From positions 11,960,746 through 12,024,745 of the forward strand of contig CM034543.1 of NCBI GenBank assembly GCA_020002185.1: 64,000 bases of DNA, written 5' to 3'. This stretch comes from Paraescarpia echinospica. Its lineage: Eukaryota > Annelida > Polychaeta > Sabellida > Siboglinidae. Position numbers and translations under genes: made by a program. Under the pieces are notes generated by a model. That model was not told where the DNA came from, made no database searches, and saw nothing but the letters and a program-made list of their open reading frames with translations. This document shows positions 10,024-21,595 of the stretch, one piece after another; position 1 is the first letter of the stretch; each line of letters begins with the position of its first letter.

Positions 10024-11592
10024 TTGGCGTATTTTATTGGGGCCATCACAACATCTACCATTACCGGATAAACATAAAAGTAAAGGTAAGTTCTTATGTA
10101 GCGCAGTATCCAGTCATTAGGACTGATCAAAGCAATTGGCGTGTTGTATTGGAGCCATCACAACATGTACGATTGCCTGGTAAACATAAAAGTAAAGGTA
10201 AGTTCCTATGTAGCGCAGTATCCAGTCATTAGGACTGACCAAAGCAATTGGCGTGTTGTATTGGGGCCATCACAGCATCTACCATTGCCTGGTAAACATA
10301 AAAGTAAAGGTAAGTTCCTATGTAGCGCAGTGTCCAATCATTAGGACTGACCAAATCAATTGGCGTGTTGTATTGCAGCCATCACAACATCTACCATTGC
10401 CTGGTAAACATAAAAGTAAAGGTAAGTTCCTATGTAGCGCAGTGTCCAATCATTAGGACTGACCAAAGCAATTGGCGTGTTGTATTGCAGCCATCACAAC
10501 ATCTACCATTGCCTGGTAAACATAAAAGTAAAGGTAAGTTCCTATGTAGCGCAGTATCCAGTCATTAGGACTGACCAAAGCAATTGGCGTGTTGTATTGG
10601 AGCCATCACAGCATCTACCATTGCCTGGTAAACATAAAAGTAGAGGTAAGTTCCTATGTAGCGCTGTATCCAGTCATTAGGACTGACCAAAGCAATTGGC
10701 GTGTTGTATTGGAGCCACCACAGCATCTACTATTGCCTGGTAAACATAAAAGTAAAGGTAAGTTCCTACGTAGCGCAGTATCCAGTCATTAGGACTGACC
10801 AAAGCAATTGGCGTGTTGTATTGAAGCCACCACAGCATCTACCATTGCCTGGTAAACATAAAAGTAAAGGTAAGTTCCTATGTAGCGCAGTATCCAGTCA
10901 TTAGGACTGACCAAAGCAATTGGCGTGTTGTATTGGGGCCATCACAGCATCTACCATTGCCTGGTAAACATAAAAGTAAAGGTAGGTTCCTATGTAGCGC
11001 AGTGTCCAATCATTAGGACTGACCAAAGCAATTGGCGTGTTGTATTGCAGCCATCACAACATCTACCATTGCCTGGTAAACATAAAAGTAAAGGTAAGTT
11101 CCTATGTAGCGGAGTGTCCAATCATTAGGACTGACCAAAGCAATTGGCATGTTGTATTGGAGCCGTCACAGCATCTACCATTGCCTGGTAAACATAAAAG
11201 TAGAGGTAAGTTCCTATGTAGCGCAGTATCCAGTCATTAGGACTGACCAAAGCAATTGGCGTGTTGTATTGGAGCCATCACAGCATCTACCATTGCCTGG
11301 TAAACATAAAAGTAGAGGTAGGTTCCTATGTAGCGCTGTATCCAGTCATTAGGACTGACCAAAGCAATTGGCGTGTTGTATTGGAGCCACCACAGCATCT
11401 ACCATTGCCTGGTAAACACAAAAGTAAAGGTAAGTTCCTACGTAGCGCAGTATCCAGTCATTAGGACTGACCAAAGCAATTGGCGTGTTGTATTGGAGCC
11501 ACCACAGCATCTACCATTGCCTGGTAAACATAAAAGTAAAGGTAAGTTCTTATGTAGCGCAGTATCCAGTCATTTGGACTGACCAAAGCGCT
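10024..11592. repeat. 112-bp satellite array, about 14 copies
   Basis: Fourteen head-to-tail units of 112 bp, over 90% alike by eye. Each carries GCAATTGGCGTGTTGTATTG, CATCTACCATTGCCTGG and AAAGGTAAGTTCCTATG. Unit starts fall every 112 bases (e.g. 10,141, 10,253, 10,365 ... 11,485). Because 112 is not a multiple of 3, the repeated 67-residue open frames are by-products and not coding. Variants recur with a 672-bp (six-unit) period, giving a higher-order structure. Confidence 0.97.
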
Positions 11593-12672
11593 ATATCACT
11601 TTTACTCCCTGGAAGACTTGTTCAATCGAACACCATTTCGACTTCTCTGGGGAGCGTTCAGTCACGCTGTAATCAATGCGCAATATCCATACACAAATAA
11701 ACTGGAGCAACGCAGAGTGAGCGAATTGACCAAGGTAACCGTCTTTGGTGGGTTGGTGATGTTGACGATAGTTGGTAATGCCTTACCATGGACAAGCGCA
11801 TTCTTCAACTTAGCATTCATAAATTAGCTGTTCTCAAAATAGTCGGAGCTTAACACACAGTTTTTGTGTAGGTATGTTGCATCTTTTCCATTCAGATCAC
11901 CTCTCCTGCAGTGTACTAGCCACTTCTCAGCCCTAACGCATGCACAAATATGGAACGAAACTTGCACATAGATATAATGCGGAAGAATTTGATTAGGTTT
12001 ATGAAAAAAACCCGGCATAAAACGTTAGGACGGACGATTTGGGCTCCCACCAGGTACAGTACAATTGATGTACACTAAATGTACACAAAAAATATCAGTA
12101 TATGCAACCACAGCAAGAGGATTAACATGGTCATGGATGTTATTTTTTGCCTAAATCTGAGATTTGGGTCTGTGTGTCTATGGGTCTTGCTTTTCCACAT
12201 TCCAGTCAGCCGTTTTTGAAAAGTCCCTGTTTTCCCAATTATCTGAACCGAAACATGCAAATGTGAGATTCGTACGTTCACAGACTGGTTCTATTGCAAC
12301 AGCTACGATTGTTAGTAAACCTGGCTGGCATGTCATCATTCAATGTAAACGTTTTAGGTTTGTAAAAAGTACACAATACCGTGTTGCCACGGAATGTTGC
12401 GATGCACGAATTTTTGACACAGCAGATCTGCACTCTAGTAGACAAGTTTGTATACATGTTTAAAAAAAATACAAAATCTAATAATGGATCAGATCAAGTT
12501 GCGCTGCTTTATGTGAATAGCACATTTGATAATAATAGTACTCACTAAAAACAAATTAAACATTTATTTTTGACATGTTACTTTACCGTTACTGTACATT
12601 TTTCACGAGAATGGCCCATATGTATAATTATATACAACATTACTTATTAGAGCAAGAATAATGGAAACCATA
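11593..12672. other. No gene recognised
   Basis: Unique sequence after the satellite. Short open frames (e.g. 12,164-12,463 plus) lack recognisable domains. Confidence 0.5.
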
Positions 12673-12847
12673 TAGTGCACTCTGGATAAGGTCGAACCGT
12701 CAGGGACCCATGATAATACTGATAAGTGGAATTGCTGATAACTAGAAAGTTATCAGAAGATGCCCTTATTGGGACCTTTGCCCAGGACCGAGGACTTAAC
12801 TTAGCGAAAATTCACTTATGTCAGTTAAGGTTATCTGGAGTGCACTG
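12673..12847. mobile_element. pogo/Tigger-like MITE (175 bp)
   Basis: Terminal inverted repeats: TAGTGCACTCTGGATAAGGT at the left and the complement CAGTGCACTCCAGATAACCT at the right, with TA on both outer sides (12,671-12,672 and 12,848-12,849). TIRs starting CAGTG...CTC.GGATAA plus a TA target duplication are characteristic of pogo/Tigger (Tc1-mariner superfamily) elements. With no transposase inside 175 bp it is non-autonomous. The first base is T instead of C on the left, probably mutation. Confidence 0.8.
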
Positions 12848-12849
12848 TA

Positions 12850-14739
12850 AATGATCGATGCATACATGTAATTTGTAGAAGCAAATTAAAAGTTGGCCAA
12901 AGTAATGGATTGGGATTGACTGAATCAGCATAACAAGGTTCTCTTGTATTTATTTTCCATTTAGCCAGCTGTACTCTTGGTGATTAGTCCCATAATCTAA
13001 TATCTAAACTGAATTAATCTGCACAGTGTTGAACTAGTTAACTCATATTTAGGCTCAGTTTTAGTTTCGTAATTTCAACTTTGTTTATTAGCAGGAATAT
13101 TGGAAATAGCTGAGCTGATGGAAAGAGGAAATTGAAGAGCTCTATTTAACACTGCCATTAATTGGACAATGGGTAACCTGACATAATATGGTGCCTGACT
13201 TTGTTCTACCCCATTCTGTTCTGTGCGACATCTATTGGGAAGTGGTACATCACTTCCTGTTTGAAATGGACGTGTACATCTGATAGCTTTGTGTATCAAA
13301 ATGCATAGCAATGCTATTAATAGGACAATAATATTATTATGTTAACTGACACAGTAGTGAAGAAGATGTCTGACTTTGTTCTGCCACATTAGTTCCGTGT
13401 GGCTTCTGCTGGGAATATGTACATCACTACATGTTTCAAATTGATTTGTGCAATTGATCGATTTGTGCATCCAAATGCACATCATCACGTCATTATGTTC
13501 CAAAATAGGAGTACGTAATAAAATGTATGTTTTTTGTGCTCATGGTATTTGGATTGTGTTCTACAGCATATTCTTCAACATTTGTCGAAACATGTTAGTG
13601 TTAAGTGAGCTACACTGGGCGTAGTGTATAAAAAGGTGTCGGCAAAGTTATTTTTACAATAATTTTGAAAACTCATAAAATAGAAATGTTCCACAACATT
13701 CAAAATGTATTAGGGATCTCCGTGAGTTAAATACACCAATAATGACTGAAAAATAAATAGTGTTTTAAAATATTAGTTATTTTATTTTAAGTTTTGTAAT
13801 TTATAACTTTATTTTCATCATACAATGGCCATTTTATTTGCCATCGAAGCACGAGTTTGACAGAAACAAATTAAATATATTTTACCCTAAATGATGGGCT
13901 GAAAAAATAATTATTGCACTCCCAGTACAAAATAGAACATGTTTTTATACTGATGCGATATATTTTAACATTTTTGTCGACAATAATGTTATAATGGTCT
14001 TTATAGATCTACATTTTTAAAATTAACATTAAGCCTTATGTAGATAGGAAAATATATAACCACCTGTGCTATTTTAATATCGTAAATTACTTCTTATGTA
14101 TAATGCATTTATACTGCTTAGGAAATAGCAGCTGGGTTTATGGTACAAATAAAATAGTTTCATTATTGAATTTTTCTCGGCTTCAGTAATTTTCGGTTAT
14201 CTAAACGTTTCATTAAAAGTTCAAAATGTATAGCTAGACGTACCTAGTGAAAAACGAACATGATAGTACCATAGTTTTAATATTCCAACAAAAAACAATG
14301 CCATTCATTCAATATGGCATCGGGGGCTTCGTACATGGAGAGGTGGTGTTTTTTTATATTTTAAATAAATCCGAATAATCAATCATTCAATCAATCAATC
14401 AATCAATCCAAATACGCACATGTTTATGTTTATGACGTTTTTCTTGCATCTATTAACTGGGTGTAGCTAATCAAAGTCTGACGGACAGTCTCGAATATTC
14501 ATGAGCTTGCCTTGAACGGATCGTGAAGCCAAAGTGGAAACATACGCACAGTTATTTTTTCGATATATTGTCAGGGTCACTAGTGATAAATAAAACATAA
14601 TTCAAATGAACTAAAGGCAAATAATTTTTTTAATATACCTATTGTTTTATATATTGTATTTGCTATTTTGTTTGTATGGCTCTGCCAGTTTACATGGTTA
14701 TTCATTGTGATGCTTAAAAAATGAAATCATTTACACATT
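12850..14739. other. No gene; contains a diverged tandem duplication
   Basis: Unique AT-rich DNA. A duplicated block of about 175 bp lies at about 13,140-13,310 and 13,312-13,485: TGACTTTGTTCT, TGTACATC and TTGTG.ATC.AAATGCA recur in order. A short (AATC)n run sits at about 14,378-14,407. No coding signal seen. Confidence 0.55.
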
Positions 14740-15080
14740 CAATGTATGCCCCATCTATTTGTAAATGTGATATTTTCTTTTCTTTTGTGGCATATGAAAA
14801 ATCATGAATTTTTTATTTTTTGCATTTACGGACAGTTTGTTAGCTTTCAACCAATTGCTAAACTTTTTTAATTCTTTTTTAATATTGTCACTTCCCATTT
14901 GGCCTTCTGAATCGGTAAAAGTATTTAGTGTACCAGTAAGGGCTATCAATTTAAAAAGGTTTTTGTAAATAACTTTTACAAAGGTCCAGAGCATTTAATC
15001 AGTATTAATTTAGCTTCTTTAACAATAATATATTGTGATCAATTGTGTCAACCCATATTGGCTATAGTAGTATAGGCGCT
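14740..15080 (-). pseudogene. LINE RT fragment, minus strand, internally deleted
   Basis: Reading leftward, 15,060-15,005 gives a block A remnant (VDTIDHNILLLKKL). It then jumps to a post-YADD segment at 14,995-14,755: KKELKKFSNWLKANKLSVNA and KKFMIFHMPQKK. The palm domain between them is gone. The pattern 'WLKANKLSLN..K.KFMIFH' is that of jockey/CR1-type LINEs. The fragment converges on a plus-strand fragment of apparently the same family. Confidence 0.65.
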
Positions 15081-15092
15081 TTAGAATGGATG

Positions 15093-16240
15093 TAACCGTG
15101 GATTTGATCAAACATAATCGTTTAAACTTAAAAGACAGCACATTATTCACTGCACTAAATTCTAATGGACATTATGATACTCACAATGTTGGATTATACA
15201 GTGAAATAGTAAACAAGGTTTTGTCTCAAAGTGAACAAACTTTCACTAAATGTTAAGAAACCAAACGTCATGATATTTCATATGCCACAACAAAGGTTCA
15301 GCTTCCTCTCCGTCGAATAGCGGTATCACTATTAACAAACAATTAAATTGGGCTAATCATGTTGATGCACTGACTTCAAAAATATCAGAAACAATAGGAG
15401 TGTTAAATAGTCTCAAACATATCCTATCAATCAACAACCTGAGAACAATATATAACTCCCTATTCGTATGCCACTTCAGTTATGTATGGAGTGTTGGTCT
15501 GGGGGACTCAGAGTAACGTAAATAATACAATTATCAAATTACAGAAAAAGACTGTTATAATTATTAGAACTTCTAGTGATTATCTGGCTCATAGTGAACC
15601 AATTTTTAAGAGAGTTTACCTGCTAAAACCTGACGACATATATAAAATTAAACTACTCAAATTTATATACAAATTTATCAACAAGCAGCTGCGTGATTAT
15701 TTCAATCAAAACGTACTCTTATTCAATACCCAGCGCCATCAGCACGCTACTAGGGCATACACATATGTATTAATCCCTAGCGTAAATCACGAATTCGCCA
15801 AAAGAAACATCAGCCTGAGCATAGCAAAGATATTCAATAATTCTCTCGATAACATTATTAATAAAATATTCACACACAGTATCCATGGATTATCCATCTA
15901 TATTAAAATATACATTATTGAAATACATCATAATGCTTGTATTATTGTTAACTGTTATATATGTGGAAGATAATTAACAAAAACATATTGTAAGTCAGGA
16001 ACTGGACGTACCTTTAAATATAAACCTTTCTATGACCTGTCCATGTGGTATACCAGTTAAATTCCTTTGTAAACATACTATTATTATTATTATACTATAA
16101 TTATTTTTCAATGTGGCTCTCGTGGAAGCGGCATCTAAATGGCTTAACGGCAGTCTCCTGACTTATTGTATATACTCAGTTATAATAATGTATTTGTAGT
16201 TATTGGTTTATTGGTGTAATAAATTTAATTTAATTCATTC
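15093..16240 (+). pseudogene. LINE C-terminal half and 3' UTR (family D), plus strand
   Basis: The plus strand from about 15,240 shows KPNVMIFHMPQ. From 15,370 it shows HVDALTSKISETIGVLNSL and INNLRTIYNSLFVCHFSY, then after a frameshift a 163-residue open stretch (15,482-15,973): YGVLVWGTQSNVN, KLQKKTVIIIRTS, AHSEPIFKRVYLL and NHEFAKRNISLSIAKIFNN. This is the standard C-terminal region of jockey/CR1-type proteins. An AT-rich 3' UTR follows, ending in AATAAATTTAATTTAATTC. It is a dead 5'-truncated copy. Confidence 0.7.
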
Positions 16241-16384
16241 AACACCGATTGGTAGAAAAATGTCGAAATTGATATGTTCTCAGTGGTGTACTTCTTTTAT
16301 GAAGTCTGATACTTACTTTTTTTTAGATTATGGTATAACATTTGCTTACGTCGACGAAGACAATCACTACCTCTTTTCTACTTA

Positions 16385-16556
16385 ATGCATGCATTCACAT
16401 GCACTGGTACAAACACGCACATCCATGCACCTAAGCATTATTGTAAAACACGCAAGCACGTACACACAGTCACCCAAACATACACATACGCACGCATGCA
16501 CGCATGCACGCACTCCATCTCAAATACATACAAACACGTTGCACACACACGCGTTA
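16385..16556. repeat. CA/GCAC-rich simple sequence
   Basis: Degenerate CA and CGCACGCATG-type repeats. Open frames across it are low-complexity His/Thr-rich translations, not genes. Confidence 0.8.
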
Positions 16557-17583
16557 CTACAAATACTTCGTTGCGTCACCTGTTTTAGTTGTCGATGTTT
16601 CATATTAGTTGGAGAGTTTTGCGCAAAACGTATAACGTAAAAATAGACACCAGTGCAATTAAAGCAAAATATAGTCGGTTGCGTGACAATACTGCGTTCG
16701 CCCTGACGCAACATGGGATCCAACTGAGAAGAATTGTCACTGATCGACGGTGTCATCTACAAGGGGAGTACGGTTGTGAGTTTTTTTTCACACGACGAAT
16801 ATATTTTGATATAGGAAACCATGCCTAAGATCTGTCTCGTTGAATTTCATGATATTTTATGAACTTCTTAGTTTTCTGTGTTACGCAAGGTTCCGTTTTA
16901 TTTTGTGTGTGCTTGAGTAGCTCGAGAGCTCGTAGTCCTGTTGCCAGTATCTTCATACGCCACTGTTGGTAAAATGCCACGATTGGCATTTTGATTGTTC
17001 ATATCGTGTCGATATTTTGAGGGTAATTTGGATCTATCACGTGAGTATTTCATGAGAGCAATGTATTATTCACATAACAAGATTAATACACTTAGTTTTA
17101 AGGAACATGGTTGTATTTCCGCCAGGTGCGGAGGTCCAGTCGCCTCTGGCTATGTTTATTCGCTTCCTTGGTTCGTTCGCCTCAGATCTACAAACTGGCG
17201 ATGTATTAAAACACAGATAGTTATTTCGAGTTGTTTACTTGCGAAGTTACGTATTTGCTGTCCAAATAACGGAGAAATATGAATTATGCTCCAGAAGGCG
17301 CCACTGTGCAAGAGTTTAGAATCAAAATACTATAATGGTGATATAAGTGATGCCCGGACCTTGGTTTGTTGCTGCATGCGTGTGTGCAAGCTAGTGTGAA
17401 CATAATATACGTGAGGATGACGAAAACCAATTGTTTATGAATATATATATATATATATATAATACTTGAACCATTAATGGAAATAATGTTTTTGTAACGA
17501 AAGTAAAATTGAAAAGTGACACATAAACTCGTCCCCTTTGATACAAGTCACATGTAACATGAATCACACAAGATAAATAACAT
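16557..17583. other. No gene recognised; downstream flank of the cysteine-rich gene
   Basis: Unique sequence with an (AT)n tract at about 17,441-17,461. It would hold the 3' UTR and poly(A) site of the gene that ends at 17,584. I do not see a canonical AATAAA close to the stop on the minus strand. Confidence 0.5.
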
Positions 17584-17882
17584 TTAGTTAGATGGTGTTT
17601 TATTGACGACAAATCTAACATTAGAGCATCGCAAATCGAACTTATCTGGTTTAACGCTTTCAATATGCAAGGCAGCAAGCTTTACCAAATCTGTCGCAAA
17701 AACACTCGATTTTCTGTTCTTGACGTGACAGTTTCCACCCAAGCACTTGGCCCTACAGAAGTTGATTTGCCTGCTTCTAACTCGGCATATCGGACGACCG
17801 TCATATGTGCACCAGCTTTTGCACGAACGACCTCTGCAGTAGCAGCTGCCATGCCGGCAGTCAACCATACTGTGATGTGGCC
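17584..17882 (-). CDS. Exon 3 (last coding exon) of a secreted cysteine-rich peptide gene
   Basis: Minus-strand exon opened by a good acceptor (GTGTTTTAG at 17,891-17,883) and closed by TAA at 17,584-17,586. It enters in phase 1, which matches exon 2. The encoded domain is basic and Cys-rich: nine cysteines in about 45 residues, spaced C-x4-C-x-C-x4-C-x3-C-x7-C-x9-C-x3-C-x4-C, and a tenth further on. The pattern begins VDCRHGSCYCRGRSC. After the Cys-rich core come about 50 ordinary residues ending VNKTPSN. Cysteine density with a signal peptide suggests a disulfide-stabilised extracellular peptide (defence, signalling or venom-like). I do not recognise the family and do not assign an activity. 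Confidence 0.7.
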
Positions 17883-18348
17883 CTAAAACACGCATATTAC
17901 TTATATACGTTTCACTCTTTCTCTTCGATCTAACACTTTTATTAAACAATGACATATTATTTTATTCTCAGCAAGAACAAAGAGATTTTGTGACCAAACA
18001 CTGACTGGAATTACTTTACGAACTATAGCTAAATTTATTTAGATCACTATATGAATGCTCGTGGAGGTCATTTTAGACTGCATTGGTTCTTTTACATGAA
18101 CGTGGTTAAACGGTTGTATACCACATCACACAAGATGCTATGATTCCTCTGAATAATGAATGAACTACACTCAGCATAATAGTAATACTAATGCGTGAAC
18201 ATGATATTAGGACGTACGTCTGCGAGTCCTATGAAGAGAAGGATTGTCTTCTCGCTTGCTGCGTCCTTTAACAGAAATGAAATAGAAACATGATATGCGT
18301 TGTCTGATATCGGTTCCATATAGTAAACCGATTATCATTTGTTGGATA

Positions 18349-18734
<386 letters not shown>

Positions 18735-18949
18735 AGACAAGATATATACTAGGGTCAGACATTGATGTATCCTCCAAATGTTCTCAACAATGAAGTTTAC
18801 AACGACGGTCATAATACTGAATGTCAACTATATTACATTAAAACGTACATGACATATCCATCATATTTTACTTATTTTCGAGAAAAAAAAACTAAAATCT
18901 ATTTCATTGCAAATCACAGTAGATACAATTGTAGGCAACACATACATAC

Positions 18950-18998
18950 CAGACACATCCTCGCTGACCTCGCCCACATTCATCGCGGAATCTTCATC
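18950..18998 (-). CDS. Exon 2 (49 bp) of the cysteine-rich peptide gene: acidic spacer
   Basis: Bounded by a strong acceptor (TTTCTGTCTTGATTAG, 19,014-18,999) and a strong donor (G|GTATGT, 18,949-18,944). In the frame set by exon 1 (phase 0) it encodes 16 residues, DEDSAMNVGEVSEDVS, plus one base, so it leaves phase 1, which is what exon 3 needs. The acidic character fits a propeptide between signal peptide and a basic mature domain. The agreement of two splice sites and two phases over 49 bp makes a chance call unlikely, but no transcript evidence is available. Confidence 0.65.
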
Positions 18999-19554
18999 CT
19001 AATCAAGACAGAAACCTGGGTAACACAATTGGTATTAGCAGTACAGCCATGCATTGTATCAAGACTTACACTTGCAACATTATAATTATCTTTGTATATA
19101 AATATGCAGTCTATAAGATGTTACACATTTACCGTTCATGTGAATATAATTTGGTTTCCCAAGCATAATACACCAGATAGAAGTAACCAACGACATTAAT
19201 AATTGTCAGTTCCGAAAGACTCAGGAAGGTGATGTAAACGTAGTTTCATGACTTTCGAAACAGCGGAATGACGGATTAAATCAATGGTACACTCAATTAC
19301 TCTTCATGCGCTGTTACCTTCAAAATACTGCGCGGCACAATAATTCTGATAATTGCGTCTTATCACAGAGTGCTTGCAAACGCCCCAATCTGAAGGCGTG
19401 GCGCGTAGTGCTATAGAGATCGGGAACGGAATAAAGATCGAGGCTCCTACAAGCACTGTGTAATATTACATTTGTAGTGACCATAGAGACGCTCACACCT
19501 TTCTCATAATCACCTGATTGCTGTTATTTAAGGCAAACATAATGTTTTTCCTAC

Positions 19555-19707
19555 CGTATTCTCCAGCATAACTGCATCGGCATCAGCCACAGCCGCCAGC
19601 GCCACACACGCGATTAGAAGGATGACGACGGTGCGTATTATATCTTCAAAATACAACAACTTGGTAAACTCAGTAAAACAAGTATCAACCTCCAAGGGCC
19701 GTAGCAT
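19555..19707 (-). CDS. Exon 1 of the cysteine-rich peptide gene: signal peptide
   Basis: The minus strand from ATG at 19,707 is open to the donor ACG|GTAGGA (19,554). The end of the exon carries a classic signal sequence, TVVILLIACVALAAVA followed by DADA, so cleavage near AVA-DA is likely. The N-region from this ATG is long (24 residues before the Arg-Thr that starts the core) and contains acidic residues, which is unusual. A start in a further upstream exon joined near TTTGAAG (19,650-19,644) is an alternative. The exon ends in phase 0. A 4 x 23-bp minisatellite lies just upstream at 19,738-19,829. Confidence 0.6.
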
Positions 19708-19737
19708 ATATGGTTTTTAGAAGTAAGCTTATACTAC

Positions 19738-19829
19738 CCCTCAACTGCACTCACTTGAGACCTTTAACTGCACCCCTTTGATACCTTCAACTGCAGCCCC
19801 TTGAGTCCTTCAACTGTAGCCTATTGAGG
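19738..19829. repeat. 23-bp minisatellite, 4 copies
   Basis: Four tandem units of 23 bp with the core CCTTCAACTGCAGCCCCTTGAG and variants. They sit 30 bp upstream of the inferred start of the cysteine-rich gene (minus strand), in its promoter or 5' UTR. Confidence 0.85.
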
Positions 19830-21070
19830 CTGTCACAAAACGTCCAATTGTTCATTCCTTTAAATATCGAGCCAGATTCATTTGCCTGAGCGGAAGGGGG
19901 TGCGTGTGCCCTCATCGCACCCCCGAGCCACGTGACCAGACCACGTTGTATTTCAGATGACATAACACATAATATGCCTGTGGTTAACTTTAAATATATT
20001 CCGAAGCATTACAATTTATTTATCTGAATTAGATACAGAGAACTCTTGCAATCGCCGAATGAAATGAAAGAAAATCGTTGGCCTTTTAAGTGTTTTGCAG
20101 GTGTGCTACACGTGACGGGTGTCGCGTGCTCCATTCTTTTCTTGGTGCCTTGTGTTGGACCAGTGCCAACTAAAAGTGACAGAAAAACGTCGAAAAAATA
20201 TTCATAGAGGAGTTATTTAATAACATTGTTCCTGTATTATGGTAGATGCTGTCATGCTGACATAATTACTGCATAAGTACATGCTAAGAGTATCATAAGT
20301 GACGAGTATTCCAATATATGTCCACCGATACTTCGCCTAACAATTCAGTCCGTTGTTAGGGAAACGTAAGACGAGACGTTTTGAATAGCCGGAATGTAGA
20401 TCTACTGATAAATACTAACCTGGCACTGTCATTTTAAGCAAAAACGGTTCATGGACACTGTGTGTGTGTGTGTGCGTGCACGCGTGTGTGTGCGTGCGAG
20501 TGCGTGGTGTGCAAATGCGTGCATGCGTACGTGTGAGTGCGTGCGTGTGTGAATGTGTGTGTATGTTTGTGTGATTGCGTGCTGCAGTGCTGATGAATCC
20601 ATCTCGGAATTACACAGTTTGTTTTGCTATTTAGTGTGTATAAATAGTCTCACAGCCAAAAATATAGTCATATGCGATCACATTTACTATCATCAGTGGG
20701 CAGAACTCCCGGATCTGAATTTACTTAGTAGACGCTATTAACTAGGCCGAGTCAACGATGGTGAATAAAATAAAATAACTTTGATGTCATGCCTGAATTA
20801 ATGGTTAAAGGCAGTCATACATACAGAAACATACAGACGAACGAAGCAATGAGTAAACGAATCAAAGAACGAACACACATACACACACACACACACAAAC
20901 GCAAACACGCACACACACACAAACAAACACACATACACACAACACACACATCTAATCAGAAATACCTGAAATAGACTCTGTTGTTTTTAAGCCAATATGG
21001 TTATGTGACTCTGTGTGTGTGTGTACGCGTGGGCATGTGAGTGTGAACCAAGGAAACTTTAGATAAAGTG
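19830..21070. other. No gene; simple-sequence tracts
   Basis: Unique sequence with a TG/GCGTG-rich tract at about 20,455-20,575 and a CA-rich tract at about 20,870-20,950. If the upstream promoter of the cysteine-rich gene exists it lies at the left of this interval. No conserved frame seen. Confidence 0.5.
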
Positions 21071-21370
21071 TAATGTCAAATTATATTGGCAGCTATATCG
21101 TCAGACGGACATAGGTAAGTTACAGGTAATACGCACTGAAAGCAACTAAGCTACGTTGTATCTTGACGGACACGCCAACAACGTATCAAGGTTGTTTATA
21201 AGTTAACACCAATCGGCCATAATCGTTGAACTTGGCAATACGAAAACGCAGAATGAGACAATAACACTGTCATAGACAATGGAAATGCTAAGAGCATATA
21301 TATAGTATACTTAAAGCATATTCTGCGTCGTTTCGTTGAAATCACAGGTACGACAACCTATGACTTTATG
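21071..21370 (+). repeat. Dispersed repeat R1, copy 1
   Basis: Homologous to 26,985-27,306 (direct) and 29,826-30,035 (inverted). Shared landmarks: TATCTTGACGGACACGCCAA, AGAATGAGACAATAACA, TTCTGCGTCGTTTCGTTGAA and ATCACAGGTACGACAACCTA. No coding potential is conserved between copies. It could be a non-autonomous element or an old local duplication. No terminal repeats identified. Confidence 0.75.
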
Positions 21371-21506
21371 CATGTATGTTTGTATGTGAGTGTATGTATG
21401 TGTTTGCGGGTGCGTGTGTGTGTGTAGGTGTGTGTGCCTGCGTTCGTGCATGTATGTGAGAGTGCGTGCGTGTGTGTGTTTGCTTACCTATGTGCGTGTG
21501 TGGGTG
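21371..21506. repeat. TG-rich simple sequence
   Basis: Degenerate TGTG/GCGTG tract into which the 3' end of the family A element is inserted. A similar TG-rich tract is found on the other side of the element at 26,462-26,520. Confidence 0.8.
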
Positions 21507-21595
21507 ATTTAACAAGATTGCCATCCAGAGAATTAACTCTAGATGGCAGGTGGACAAGGAAGCCCTTTGGCTTATCGAGAGTCCAACCCTTTTAT

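Noticed and set aside
10141..11700. Series of overlapping 67-residue open frames every 112 bp
   Set aside because: The period is not a multiple of 3 and the frames only mirror the satellite.
17682..17864. Alternative Ala-rich minus-strand frame within exon 3 (TAGMAAATAEVV...)
   Set aside because: It would require a phase-0 junction, but exon 2 leaves phase 1. The Cys-rich frame fits both splice phases.
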